Source: a virus. From it: 50,272 nt of DNA. The notes below the pieces were generated by a model. The model was given only the letters and a program-made list of their open reading frames with translations, was not told the DNA's origin and did not search any database. Made by a program: the position numbers and the translations under genes. Position 1 is the stretch's first letter. The number at the start of each line of letters is the position of its first letter. This document shows, piece after piece, positions 24,056-31,721 of this stretch. The DNA lies in IMG/VR virus record IMGVR_UViG_3300048834_000579, positions 1-50,272 of that record; one strand, 5' to 3'.

Positions 24056-24086
24056 CACAAACGCCCCGCGGAAACGGGGCGCTGTG
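24056..24086 (+). terminator. Hairpin before the recombination genes
   Basis: CACA + CGCCCCG pair with CGGGGCG + TGTG around CGGAAA, a strong interrupted stem with no T run. It separates the first early genes from the Sak4-like ATPase gene. It may be a weak terminator or an RNA-processing/attenuation hairpin, giving two expression levels in one early operon. Confidence 0.5.
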
Positions 24087-24150
24087 TGAAGCGGAGGGAA
24101 TCCCGTGCGGGGACCCCTCCAAGGTAGCAAATCACTCAGGGAGGGACAAG

Positions 24151-25071
24151 ATGGCTAATCCGTTTGCCAAAGCCTCACGACAGCAGCAACCCGTGCGATT
24201 CGCGATCACCGGCCCCAGCGGCGCGGGCAAGACGCTCGGTGCTCTGGTGCTCGCGCGCAATCTGATCGGGGTCGACGGGAAGCTGGCTGTGATTGATACC
24301 GAGGCCGGAAGCGCCTCGCTCTATGCCGACAAGGTGCCGGGGGGCTTCGACGCGGTGAACCTTCGCCCGCCCTATCTCACGCGCAAGTATCTCGAGGCGA
24401 TCGATGCCGCGATCACGAACGACTACGAGGCCTTGGTGATCGACAGCATCACGCACCAGTGGGATGGCGAGGGCGGCATCCTGCAGCGGAAGGAACAGGC
24501 CGACCAGGTGCCTGGCTCGAACCAGTGGACCAACTGGGGGCCGTTCACGAAGGAGCACAACGAGTTCCGCTCCGCAATCCTGAATTGCCCGATTCACCTG
24601 ATCGTGACCCTGCGCTCCAAGATGGCCTATGCCCAGAGCGAGGGGGGTGGGAAGAAGAAGATCGAGAAGCTCGGGATGCAGCCGATTCAGCGGGAAGGGT
24701 TGGAGTACGAGTTCACGACGACCTTCGACGTGTCGATGGCGCACCGCGCCACCGCGGGTGGCGCGGCCGGCAAGGACCGGACGGGCCTGTTCGATGGCCA
24801 AGTGACGGACCTCTGCGATCCGAAGACGGCGGCGCGGATTCTCGACTGGCTCGGCACCTCTGAGCCTCCCCCGCCGGCGCCGAGCCCCGCGCAGTTCGCC
24901 GAGTTGGAATCGGTGGCGGAGAACGAGGTGTACAGCCCCGCCGAGTCGGCCGCGATCCTCAAGAAGGCGCGGACCATCACCACACAGGCCGCGATGTCGG
25001 AACTGATCGAGAAGGCGATCGCGACGGTGGCGGAACGCACGGCGAAGTTGGCCGGGGCGGGTGCCTCGTGA
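24151..25071 (+). CDS. RecA-like AAA ATPase, Sak4-type recombinase candidate
   Basis: Encodes 306 residues after a GGAGGG ribosome site. Walker A is G-P-S-G-A-G-K-T (21-28) and Walker B is in ALVIDSITH (~94-102). EGLEYEFTTTFDVSMAHRAT is characteristic of the phage AAA_24/Sak4 group, which promotes single-strand annealing with SSB. The C-terminus is helical. An SSB gene follows with a 4-base overlap, the usual pairing. It should act in phage recombination and replication. Confidence 0.82.
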   Translation: MANPFAKASRQQQPVRFAITGPSGAGKTLGALVLARNLIGVDGKLAVIDTEAGSASLYADKVPGGFDAVNLRPPYLTRKYLEAIDAAITNDYEALVIDSITHQWDGEGGILQRKEQADQVPGSNQWTNWGPFTKEHNEFRSAILNCPIHLIVTLRSKMAYAQSEGGGKKKIEKLGMQPIQREGLEYEFTTTFDVSMAHRATAGGAAGKDRTGLFDGQVTDLCDPKTAARILDWLGTSEPPPPAPSPAQFAELESVAENEVYSPAESAAILKKARTITTQAAMSELIEKAIATVAERTAKLAGAGAS

Positions 25072-25523
25072 GCAAGTCCGTGAACCGCGTGACGCTGGTG
25101 GGCAACCTCGGGGCAGATCCCGAGGTTCGCGCCACCGCGAACGGGACCCGCGTCGCCACGCTGTCGCTGGCGACCTCGAAGCAGTGGACGGACGGCAAGG
25201 GCGAGAAGCAGGAGCGCACCCAGTGGCATCGGGTGATCTGCTGGAACTCTCCGAATGGTGCGCAGCTCGCCGACATCGCCGAGAAGTATTGCTCCAAGGG
25301 CGGCAAGCTCTACGTCGAAGGGGAGATCGACTACCGCTCGTGGGAGGACAAGGACGGCGCCAAGCGCTACGCCACCGAGATCGTGTGCCGCGAACTTGTC
25401 CTGCTCGGTGGGGATGGGGGGTCGCGCCCGAAGGCCGAAGTGAAGACGCCAGCCGGTGCGAAGCGTGGTTTCGATGATGTGCCCGAAGCGTTGGACGCCG
25501 AAGACGACGACCTGCCTTTCTGA
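25068..25523 (+). CDS. ssb: Single-stranded DNA-binding protein
   Basis: Encodes 151 residues from GTG. An OB fold spans residues ~3-110 (NRVTLVGNLGADPEVRAT, TQWHRVICWN, LYVEGEIDYRSWED). A variable linker and an acidic tip ending D-D-D-L-P-F follow, the standard site for partner binding in bacterial SSBs. It coats single-stranded DNA at phage forks and probably works with the ATPase encoded just upstream. Confidence 0.95.
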   Translation: MSKSVNRVTLVGNLGADPEVRATANGTRVATLSLATSKQWTDGKGEKQERTQWHRVICWNSPNGAQLADIAEKYCSKGGKLYVEGEIDYRSWEDKDGAKRYATEIVCRELVLLGGDGGSRPKAEVKTPAGAKRGFDDVPEALDAEDDDLPF

Positions 25524-25708
25524 TGGCGCTCCGGACGCAGGACGAGGCCGAGCTGATCGCACGCTCCCGCATCGCCCAAAAGACGATTCAGCAGACCCGG
25601 AAAGCCTTGCGGCGTGACGTACCCGACGCGCCGCACGGACAGGACTGCCAAGAGGAAGGCATGCTCCGCCAGGCAAACCCCAGCGGCCACCACGGAGGCC
25701 AGCCATGA
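25523..25708 (+). CDS. Hypothetical small early protein
   Basis: Encodes 61 residues; TGATG overlap with ssb. A helical start (DEAELIARSRIAQKTIQQTR) is followed by a polar tail. Not recognised. Overlaps on both sides support translation. Confidence 0.5.
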   Translation: MALRTQDEAELIARSRIAQKTIQQTRKALRRDVPDAPHGQDCQEEGMLRQANPSGHHGGQP

Positions 25709-26241
25709 CTCGACGGCTCTACGAAATCGGCGCCGACTTCCTCGCCTTGGAAGCGCTCCTGATGGAATCCAGTGGCGAGGTGACGCCAGAGATCGAGGAG
25801 TGGCTCGCGGAAAACGCGGCCAACCTCGAGACGAAGGTGGACGGCTATGCGGCCCTGATCGGCGAGTGGGAAGCCGACGCCGCAAAGTGGAAGGCCGAAG
25901 AGCAGCGCGTGGCCGCGCATCGCAAGACGCTGGAGAACGCCGCCGCGCGGCTCAAGGCGCGACTCGTGGGCGAGCTCGTGGCGATCGGATGCGAGAAGGT
26001 CGAGACGGAGCGCTTTAAGGTCGCCGTCCAACGCGCCGCGTCGACCGTGGAAGTCCTGGTGGACCCGGCCATCCTCCCGGCGCAGTTCCGCCGGGAGATC
26101 CCGGCCACGGTCGAGGCAGACAAGGCCGCCCTCCGCACGGCGTTCAAGATGGCGGACGATCCGACGGCGAACTTGTTGACGGTCGATGGCGTCGAGCTCG
26201 CGCGGTTGAATCCCGGCATGCCCTACCTGAGGGTCCGGTAA
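25705..26241 (+). CDS. Siphovirus Gp157-family protein
   Basis: Encodes 178 residues. Helices with conserved spacing (ALIGEWEADAAKWKAEEQRV, LENAAARLKARL), then a beta part (KVETERFKVAVQ) and A-L-R-T-A-F-K near the end, match the Gp157 family. Members are common next to SSB/Sak-type genes and have been linked in Streptococcus thermophilus to phage resistance; the biochemical role is unclear. The setting here suggests work in replication or recombination. Confidence 0.8.
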   Translation: MTRRLYEIGADFLALEALLMESSGEVTPEIEEWLAENAANLETKVDGYAALIGEWEADAAKWKAEEQRVAAHRKTLENAAARLKARLVGELVAIGCEKVETERFKVAVQRAASTVEVLVDPAILPAQFRREIPATVEADKAALRTAFKMADDPTANLLTVDGVELARLNPGMPYLRVR

Positions 26242-26426
26242 TGGCGCGCGCCTCTGGCATGACCCGCGGGCTCGACTTCGCGTGCTCGCATTGCGGCGAA
26301 ATCTTCCCCGCCTGGTCCACGGTGTACGTCCCGAGCGTCGGGCCGGGGCGCGTGGAGGAGTTGTGCGGCAAGTGCTACGCGGCGTGGAAGGCGGAGAACC
26401 CCGACGAAGCACGGAGGGCCGCATGA
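26241..26426 (+). CDS. Small zinc-binding protein
   Basis: Encodes 61 residues. C-S-H-C at ~15-18 and C-G-K-C at ~42-45 should bind one zinc ion. ATG overlaps the previous stop by one base and the end overlaps the next ATG. Function unknown; may be a DNA- or protein-binding ribbon. Confidence 0.6.
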   Translation: MARASGMTRGLDFACSHCGEIFPAWSTVYVPSVGPGRVEELCGKCYAAWKAENPDEARRAA

Positions 26427-26596
26427 CGTTCACCAGATGGCAGTGTGTGTTCAGCCGTGGTCCGTCGCGAGCCGAGTGGGTTGTGCTGGCCCTCGGCGAG
26501 GAGGCCGCGAAGGCGAAGGCCGCGAAGTACGCCGCCGCGCTCGGGAAGGGGTGGACCCTTGACCAGGTGGTGCAGGTCCGCGAGGAGGCGGCATGA
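26423..26596 (+). CDS. Hypothetical small early protein
   Basis: Encodes 57 residues from ATG at 26423 (ATGA overlap). Short beta start (WQCVFSRGPSRAEWVVLALG) and a helical Ala/Lys-rich end. Not recognised; coupling supports expression. Confidence 0.5.
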   Translation: MTFTRWQCVFSRGPSRAEWVVLALGEEAAKAKAAKYAAALGKGWTLDQVVQVREEAA

Positions 26597-27024
26597 CGGA
26601 CCTTCGACTGTTCTCGACTGGCAAGGTTGAGTGCAACCCACACGACGCGACGCGGCCAACCGCGCAAATCGGCATCCGGGTGAGCGACAAGACGGAAGTC
26701 GTACTCGGGTTGCACTGGTCGGACGGGAAGCCCCGCGCCCAATGGGCGGTGACGACGTTCGAGCGGGCGACTGGCGGCGACGGATGGGGCTACTCCGCCC
26801 TGATGCGGGATCTCTTTCGTGGCCCCACGGACGGAGAGGAGTGGAAGAACGCGAAGGGTGAACTCGCAGTGCCGCAGCCGGCCACGGACTTCCCATCGTC
26901 CACTGCCGTTATCGCACGTCTGTTGCCACTGGCCTTGGCATGGGAGGCGTCTCCGTTGCGCTCGGCGGATCGACTTGCCCGTGCAATTGCCCTCACCCTC
27001 GCTGGTCAGGAGGAGGCCGCATGA
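26593..27024 (+). CDS. Hypothetical early protein
   Basis: Encodes 143 residues. Beta-rich first half (QIGIRVSDKTEVVLGLHWSD) and helical C-terminus (AVIARLLPLALAWEASPL). No recognisable motif. Overlaps both neighbours as ATGA. Confidence 0.55.
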   Translation: MTDLRLFSTGKVECNPHDATRPTAQIGIRVSDKTEVVLGLHWSDGKPRAQWAVTTFERATGGDGWGYSALMRDLFRGPTDGEEWKNAKGELAVPQPATDFPSSTAVIARLLPLALAWEASPLRSADRLARAIALTLAGQEEAA

Positions 27025-27506
27025 GCCGCGACGACTACGAAGCCCACTTCCGGGCCAGCCAAGCGGCGAAGCGCCGGGCGCAAGCCGAGCGGGAAACCCT
27101 CGACGCGGCCCTGTGGGGCCAACAGGAGCCCTCGGCGCCGCACAATGGCACCAGTACCAGCCGCGCCGCCGCGAAGGCCGTAGGAGGGCGTGCAGAGGCC
27201 GACCGCTGGCGGATCCTCGAGTACATCGTGAGCCTCGGCGATCGTGGGGCCACGCGCGACGAGCTCGTGATCCATTTCAATTTGACCGACAAGCCGATGG
27301 GGGGCGATACCATCCGCCCCCGGGTGTGGGAGTGCATGGACTTGGATGCCGTGCGAACGCATTACGGGGTATCCGAGCCGTTGCTGGTGGCGCCGGGGCA
27401 TCGTCGGCAGACCCAACGCGGGCGTGAGGCGTTGGTCCTCGTGGCGACGCTGGCCGGGATCCGGATGGTGCGGGATCATCAGCGGGAGGTGTCCCGTGCC
27501 GCCTAG
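27021..27506 (+). CDS. Winged-helix-like early protein
   Basis: Encodes 161 residues from ATG at 27021. Residues ~60-115 (ADRWRILEYIVSLGDRGATR, DELVIHFNLTDK, then GDTIRPRVWECMD) look like a winged-helix DNA-binding fold. Basic helices flank it. It may be a transcription regulator or replication accessory in the early operon. Confidence 0.55.
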   Translation: MSRDDYEAHFRASQAAKRRAQAERETLDAALWGQQEPSAPHNGTSTSRAAAKAVGGRAEADRWRILEYIVSLGDRGATRDELVIHFNLTDKPMGGDTIRPRVWECMDLDAVRTHYGVSEPLLVAPGHRRQTQRGREALVLVATLAGIRMVRDHQREVSRAA

Positions 27507-27681
27507 GCCGATCGACCTCGACACCACCGCAATCACGCGGATGTACCAGGGCGGGATGACGTTGGCGGAGATCGCCGCCGTCATGGGGTGCGGGATGGTC
27601 ACCGTGTGGCGTCGGCTTCGCGCGTTGCGGGTGCCACGTCGCCGGCCGGGAAAGGTTCGGGAGGTGCGTCGTGCAGCGTAA
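27496..27681 (+). CDS. Small helix-turn-helix protein (Hin-like)
   Basis: Encodes 61 residues from GTG at 27496, overlapping the upstream gene by 11 bases. M-T-L-A-E-I-A-A-V-M-G-C-G-M-V-T-V-W-R-R is a compact resolvase/Hin-type HTH, followed by a very basic tail (RVPRRRPGKVREVRR). Likely DNA-binding. A similar small HTH protein is encoded at 40840. Confidence 0.6.
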   Translation: MPPRPIDLDTTAITRMYQGGMTLAEIAAVMGCGMVTVWRRLRALRVPRRRPGKVREVRRAA

Positions 27682-27853
27682 GCCCACCATCCTCCCGGCG
27701 ATCACCAGCCCGAAGGAAGTGCGCGGCCTCGCGTCGTGGTTGCGGACGGCGGCACGGGTCCGTCAGAAAGTCGAACTCACGCCGAGTACGGCGCTCATCA
27801 TTGCGGACCTGCTGGAGGCATCAGTGCCGAGCGACAAGCGGGAGGCAGCGTGA
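27671..27853 (+). CDS. Hypothetical small protein
   Basis: Encodes 60 residues from GTG. Helical (SPKEVRGLASWLRTAARVRQ; TALIIADLLEA). Not recognised. Overlaps upstream and downstream genes. Confidence 0.5.
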   Translation: MQRKPTILPAITSPKEVRGLASWLRTAARVRQKVELTPSTALIIADLLEASVPSDKREAA

Positions 27854-28668
27854 CCTCCACAATGCCCCCGAGCTACCCCTGGTATCCCCGCGACTTCATG
27901 GCGGACGAACCAGTGATGCTCATGACGCTCGAGCAGGAGGGGGCGTATCGCCGGCTATTGGATCACCAGTGGTTGCATGGGTCGATTCCGGTTGACCTCA
28001 AGCAGCTGGCGGTGATCTGCAAGGGTGTGACGGCGTCCAAGATGAAGGCACTCTGGGCCGGGATCGCCGAATGCTTTGTGGTGGTGCCGGACGATGACGC
28101 TCGACTCGTCAACGAACGACTCGAACGTGTCCGGGAGGAGTACGTCAAGTTCCGCACCGGGAAGTCGGAGGCGGGGTCGAAGGGCAACGAAGTGCGCTGG
28201 AAAAATCATCGCAAACGGATCGCAAAAGGATCGCAGAGCGATCGCACAGCGACCGATTTGCGAGTCGCAAACGCATCGCCTTCACTTGCACCTTCACCTT
28301 CACTTGCACACACCACCACCACGGCGGCGGTCCTCGCGGTGTTGCCGACGGCCTCCCACGAGCCCCTCGACCGCCTCATGCGGTCGAGTGGGAATCCCGA
28401 TGGAATCGTGGACGAGCTCGCTCGGTTGTTGGCGGTCCACCCGAACGTGATCCCAACCGGAGCCGGGATGCGCGGCGAGTCACCGGAGATCGTGGCGACC
28501 TGCCTCGTGGAGTTGGCGAACAGTGATCGGCCGACGTGGAACGTGGGGTACTTCAAGGGGATGCTCCGGAAGGCCAAGCAGCGGACGCCGGACACGCCCA
28601 GCGGGAAGACGGAGACTCCGGGGCAGAGGATTCTGCGAATGGCCGCCGAACAGGACCATGCGGCATGA
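27850..28668 (+). CDS. DUF1376 (YdaU-like) replication initiator
   Basis: Encodes 272 residues from GTG at 27850. The N-terminus YPWYPRDFMADEPVMLMT, then EQEGAYRRLLDHQWLHG, is diagnostic of DUF1376 proteins, which occupy the initiator position in many lambda-like phages. The centre (~120-160) is a low-complexity linker encoded over iteron repeats. The C-terminal part has VGYFKGMLRKAK, as in replication proteins. Followed directly by a loader candidate, this mirrors lambda O-P, with the origin lying inside the initiator gene. Confidence 0.8.
   Translation: MTSTMPPSYPWYPRDFMADEPVMLMTLEQEGAYRRLLDHQWLHGSIPVDLKQLAVICKGVTASKMKALWAGIAECFVVVPDDDARLVNERLERVREEYVKFRTGKSEAGSKGNEVRWKNHRKRIAKGSQSDRTATDLRVANASPSLAPSPSLAHTTTTAAVLAVLPTASHEPLDRLMRSSGNPDGIVDELARLLAVHPNVIPTGAGMRGESPEIVATCLVELANSDRPTWNVGYFKGMLRKAKQRTPDTPSGKTETPGQRILRMAAEQDHAA
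28208..28275 (+). repeat. Iterons: probable replication origin
   Basis: Four consecutive 11-bp repeats with consensus ATCGCAnAnSG start at 28208, 28219, 28230 and 28241. An inverse-like copy (CGATTTGCG, ~28254) and a further GTCGCAAACGC (~28264) follow. Just downstream lies a TTCACTTGCACC-type repeat (28281-28310). Since 11 bases is not a multiple of three, the periodicity is a DNA signal, not a protein repeat. The position inside an initiator gene matches lambda ori. Confidence 0.75.
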
Positions 28669-29186
28669 CCGACACCCTGACGCAGTGCCTCGCGTTGCTC
28701 GGGGAGACGTTCACCCACCCGCCGATGAACGACGCACGGCTCCGGGCGTACCGGATGGTGCTCGCGGACATGACGGCGGACGAGTGCGACCGCGCATTTC
28801 GGGCGCTGATGTTGGACCCGACCCGGAAGTTCTTCCCGGCGCCAGGGGAAATCCTTGCGGCGGGACGGCCCACGCCCACGACGGCGGACGCGGCCGCTCT
28901 GTACGACGCGATCGAAGCGGAGCTCCTGTTCCGCCGCGGAAACCTCGCGACGATCGAAAACAAGTTCTCCCCGGCCGCACGGAAGGCCGTGCAAGCGGCC
29001 GGGGGGGTGGATGAGGTGCGGCGGTTCACGGAAGGCCGGGTCTTCACGCTCAAGCGATTCACGGAGGCGTACCTCGAATGCCCAGCAACGGAGCGGATCG
29101 CATTGCCACCGGTGGCAGACCAGACGGCCAAGCTGACCGCAACGACGGCGCGGATGCTGTCGTTCCCACGGAGCGCGAGCAAGTGA
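28665..29186 (+). CDS. Helicase loader candidate (G39P/lambda P-like position)
   Basis: Encodes 173 residues from ATG (ATGA overlap). The N-terminal block (FTHPPMNDARLRAYRMVLAD; CDRAFRALMLD; FFPAPGEI) matches the small helical domain of phage loader proteins such as the G39P type, in which a few helices end at a P-x-P-x-x-I-x turn. A longer helical C-terminus may contact the helicase. Order after a DUF1376 initiator strongly suggests it recruits the host DnaB helicase; no phage helicase was found. Confidence 0.65.
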   Translation: MTDTLTQCLALLGETFTHPPMNDARLRAYRMVLADMTADECDRAFRALMLDPTRKFFPAPGEILAAGRPTPTTADAAALYDAIEAELLFRRGNLATIENKFSPAARKAVQAAGGVDEVRRFTEGRVFTLKRFTEAYLECPATERIALPPVADQTAKLTATTARMLSFPRSASK

Positions 29187-29302
29187 TCGCCGAAATGGTG
29201 GCCTTGCTCGAGGGACGAGCTGACTCGCTGGTGCGGTCGGGCAACGTACTGGCCTCCTACGAGACGCGGAATTGCGCCCTTGCCCTTCGGAGGGCCGCAT
29301 GA
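29183..29302 (+). CDS. Hypothetical 39-residue protein
   Basis: GTG at 29183 overlaps the loader stop (GTGA) and the end overlaps the next ATG. One amphipathic helix (IAEMVALLEGRADSLVRSG). Function unknown. Confidence 0.45.
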   Translation: MIAEMVALLEGRADSLVRSGNVLASYETRNCALALRRAA

Positions 29303-29553
29303 GCCTCCCCACCAACGCCGCCCTCGACCGTGCGGTCGCGGAGCTGGTGACGCGGTGCGCCCCCTACGTGCGGATCGGGGAGGCACTGACGGCGATCCGG
29401 CGGATGCAGGACCACGCGACCCTCGAATCCGTTGGGCGGATTCCGGGTGTGCCTACTGCGACGCGGCCGCACGGCGAGCCGGTGGTGTTGCGGATGGAGG
29501 ACTACCGGCGGGTGTCGCCGGAGTGCCACGACGATGAACCGGAGGCGGCGTGA
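29299..29553 (+). CDS. Hypothetical protein
   Basis: Encodes 84 residues from ATG at 29299 (ATGA overlap). Helical first half (AALDRAVAELVTRCAPYVRI) and polar C-terminus. Not recognised. Confidence 0.5.
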   Translation: MSLPTNAALDRAVAELVTRCAPYVRIGEALTAIRRMQDHATLESVGRIPGVPTATRPHGEPVVLRMEDYRRVSPECHDDEPEAA

Positions 29554-31073
29554 AGGAGCTTGTGGTGGACTCATTCGCCGGCGGCGGCGGGGCCTCGGAA
29601 GGCATTCGCCGGGCGCTGGGGCGCGGACCGGATATCGCCATCAATCACGACCCGGAGGCGGTCGCGTTGCACGCGGCGAATCATCCGGACACGCGCCACT
29701 ACGTCGAGAACGTGTGGAAGGTGGATCCGATCGAAGCCACGGCGGGGCAACCGGTCGGCCTGATGTGGCTGAGCCCGGACTGCAAGCACTTCTCGAAGGC
29801 CAAGGGCGGCAAGCCCGTCAACAAGAAGGTGCGCGGCCTGGCGTGGGTTGCGACCCGGTGGGCTGCGGATGTGAAGCCGCGCGTGATCGTGATCGAGAAC
29901 GTCGAAGAGTTTCAGGGGTGGGGGCCGGTGCTCGCCGATGGCAAGCCGTGCCCCGTGCGGAAGGGGCAGACCTTCCTCGCGTTCGTTCGCAAGCTGCGCC
30001 GCCTCGGGTATGAGGTGCAGTGGCGCGAGCTCCGCGCGTGTGACTACGGTGCCCCGACGAAGCGGAAGCGGCTCTTCATCGTCGCGCGATGCGATGGGCG
30101 GCCCATCGTGTGGCCCACTCCGACTCACGGCAAGGGTCGGGCGTTGCCCTGGCGTACGGCGGCAGAGTGCATCGACTTCTCGATCCCATGCCCGTCGATC
30201 TTCGACCGCAAGAAGCCGCTGGCCGAGAAGACGATGGCCCGGATCGCGCGCGGGACGAAACGATTCGTCGTCGACTCCCCAAAGCCCTTCATCGTGAACA
30301 TGAGCCACGGTGGGAGCCTCGAATCGATCGACGCGCCGATGACCACCGTGAAGACCGAGAAGGGCGGGTGTCGCGCGCTCGTTGCCCCCACGCTGATTCA
30401 GACGGGATACGGCGAACGCGACGGGCAGGCCCCACGGTCCCTGGACATCCAGCAGCCTCTCGGCACCGTCGTGGCGGGCGGGGCGAAGCACGCACTGGTG
30501 GCGGCCTTTCTCGCGAAGCATTACTCGGAGCGGAGCGCGAGCGAGGTGCAGGGCGCCTCACTCTTTGACCCCGCGCCGACTGTGACGACGGTGGACCACA
30601 ACGCGCTGGTCGCGGCGCACCTGACGACCTACTACGGGCCGAAGGGCGAGGCTGGGGTGATGCGTGGGCAGGACCTCGACTCGCCTCTCGCCACACAGGG
30701 CACCGCCAACCGTCACGCGCTCGTGCAGGCGTTCATGACTGCGTACTTCGGGAACGAAAAGGATGGCGCCGACCTCTTCGACCCGATGCGGACGGTCACG
30801 AGCCGTGATCGGTTCGGGCTGGTGATAGTCGAGGGCCGGTGGTATGGGATCGCCGACATCGGGATGCGGATGCTGGTCCCTCGCGAGCTCTACAACGCGC
30901 AGGGCTTCGGCCCCGACTACCGGATCGAGATCGAGTACAAGGGCAAGCCGCTGACGAAGACCGCGCAGGTGCGCATGGTGGGCAACAGCGTGTGTCCGCC
31001 GCTGGCCGAGGCGATCGTGCAGTCCAACTACGGCAGGGGTGCGGGTGAGATCGTGACCGAGCGTGCCGCATGA
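29550..31073 (+). CDS. DNA cytosine-5 methyltransferase (Dcm-like)
   Basis: Encodes 507 residues, GTG start. Motif I is F-A-G-G-G-G-A-S. The catalytic motif IV is S-P-D-C-K-H-F-S with Cys78 (D-C instead of the usual P-C). ENV motif VI and Q-W-R-E-L-R-A-C-D-Y-G-A-P motif VIII follow, and MVGNSVCPPLAEAI (IX-X) is near the end. The target-recognition region (nt ~30320-30830) is built from about five repeated units of ~45 residues containing P-x-x-T-V-x then A-L-V-x-A. It methylates cytosine in DNA, probably to protect phage DNA from host restriction. No matching restriction enzyme is encoded, so it is an orphan. Confidence 0.9.
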   Translation: MKELVVDSFAGGGGASEGIRRALGRGPDIAINHDPEAVALHAANHPDTRHYVENVWKVDPIEATAGQPVGLMWLSPDCKHFSKAKGGKPVNKKVRGLAWVATRWAADVKPRVIVIENVEEFQGWGPVLADGKPCPVRKGQTFLAFVRKLRRLGYEVQWRELRACDYGAPTKRKRLFIVARCDGRPIVWPTPTHGKGRALPWRTAAECIDFSIPCPSIFDRKKPLAEKTMARIARGTKRFVVDSPKPFIVNMSHGGSLESIDAPMTTVKTEKGGCRALVAPTLIQTGYGERDGQAPRSLDIQQPLGTVVAGGAKHALVAAFLAKHYSERSASEVQGASLFDPAPTVTTVDHNALVAAHLTTYYGPKGEAGVMRGQDLDSPLATQGTANRHALVQAFMTAYFGNEKDGADLFDPMRTVTSRDRFGLVIVEGRWYGIADIGMRMLVPRELYNAQGFGPDYRIEIEYKGKPLTKTAQVRMVGNSVCPPLAEAIVQSNYGRGAGEIVTERAA

Positions 31074-31354
31074 TCCCGCGCCGGAAGCCGATCGCCCGGA
31101 GCACGAAGCCGATCCGGAAGTCGCCGTTCGACAAGCCAGAGTTTCGCCGGCTGGTGGCGATCGTCCGCAAGCGGTCGCGGGGGATCTGCGAGATGCAGAT
31201 CGCGTGTGACGGCAATCCGGCGACGGGTTGGCCGCACCACAAGCGCTACGGCCCGTCCGGAACGTGGCGGAAGCACATTGTGGACCCGAGTGATCTGCTG
31301 GCGACCTGCTACACCTGTCACGAACAACACCACCGAGCGGAGAGGGCAGCGTGA
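31070..31354 (+). CDS. HNH-like / NinG-type zinc protein
   Basis: Encodes 94 residues. Basic N-terminus (RRKPIARSTKPIRK), then C-E-M-Q-x2-C, G-W-P-H-H-K-R-Y-G and C-Y-T-C-H-E-Q-H-H. The H-H plus C-x2-C-H-E-x-H-H pattern is that of small HNH nucleases of phage recombination modules. It could resolve DNA junctions or nick DNA. Overlaps the methyltransferase stop. Confidence 0.7.
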   Translation: MIPRRKPIARSTKPIRKSPFDKPEFRRLVAIVRKRSRGICEMQIACDGNPATGWPHHKRYGPSGTWRKHIVDPSDLLATCYTCHEQHHRAERAA

Positions 31355-31385
31355 ACGTAGCGACCCCACGGCAGGAGACCGCATA

Positions 31386-31721
31386 ATGGAAACCCCTGAG
31401 CAAGTGCTGGCCCGCCTTGACGCCGACGTGTTGGCACTGCGCCGCCGTGGATTTGGCGAGGAGGCCGAGCGCGACGCGAAGATTGCGGAGGAGTTCCGGG
31501 CCGCACTGTCACCGATCGCCCTGGTGCCCGAGCACGTCGCGATGACGCGGTCGGGGAAGTCGGTACGGTGGTTGCGGGAACGGCACGGCGCGTGGTACAA
31601 GGCCGGCGGCGCGGGGTTCGATGTGACCGGGGCGCGACTCTACCGCCTCTGTGTCTTGCCGATGCGCTTGGATCGGGAAGCCGGGGCCGCCGAGGCCGAC
31701 ACTATTCTGAGGGCGGGATGA
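31386..31721 (+). CDS. Excisionase-like DNA-binding protein candidate
   Basis: Encodes 111 residues from ATG at 31386. After an acidic helical N-terminus it has the block VAMTRSGKSVRWLRERHGAW, which looks like a winged-helix helix-turn-helix of excisionase/MerR-like type (recognition helix SVRWLRER). It directly precedes the integrase with an ATGA overlap, as xis precedes int. It probably controls integrase directionality; not proven. Confidence 0.6.
   Translation: METPEQVLARLDADVLALRRRGFGEEAERDAKIAEEFRAALSPIALVPEHVAMTRSGKSVRWLRERHGAWYKAGGAGFDVTGARLYRLCVLPMRLDREAGAAEADTILRAG

Noticed and set aside
24056-24086. Fourth copy of the late promoter module
   Set aside because: The hairpin lacks the promoter boxes, the CCAYAGG linker and the terminator T run.
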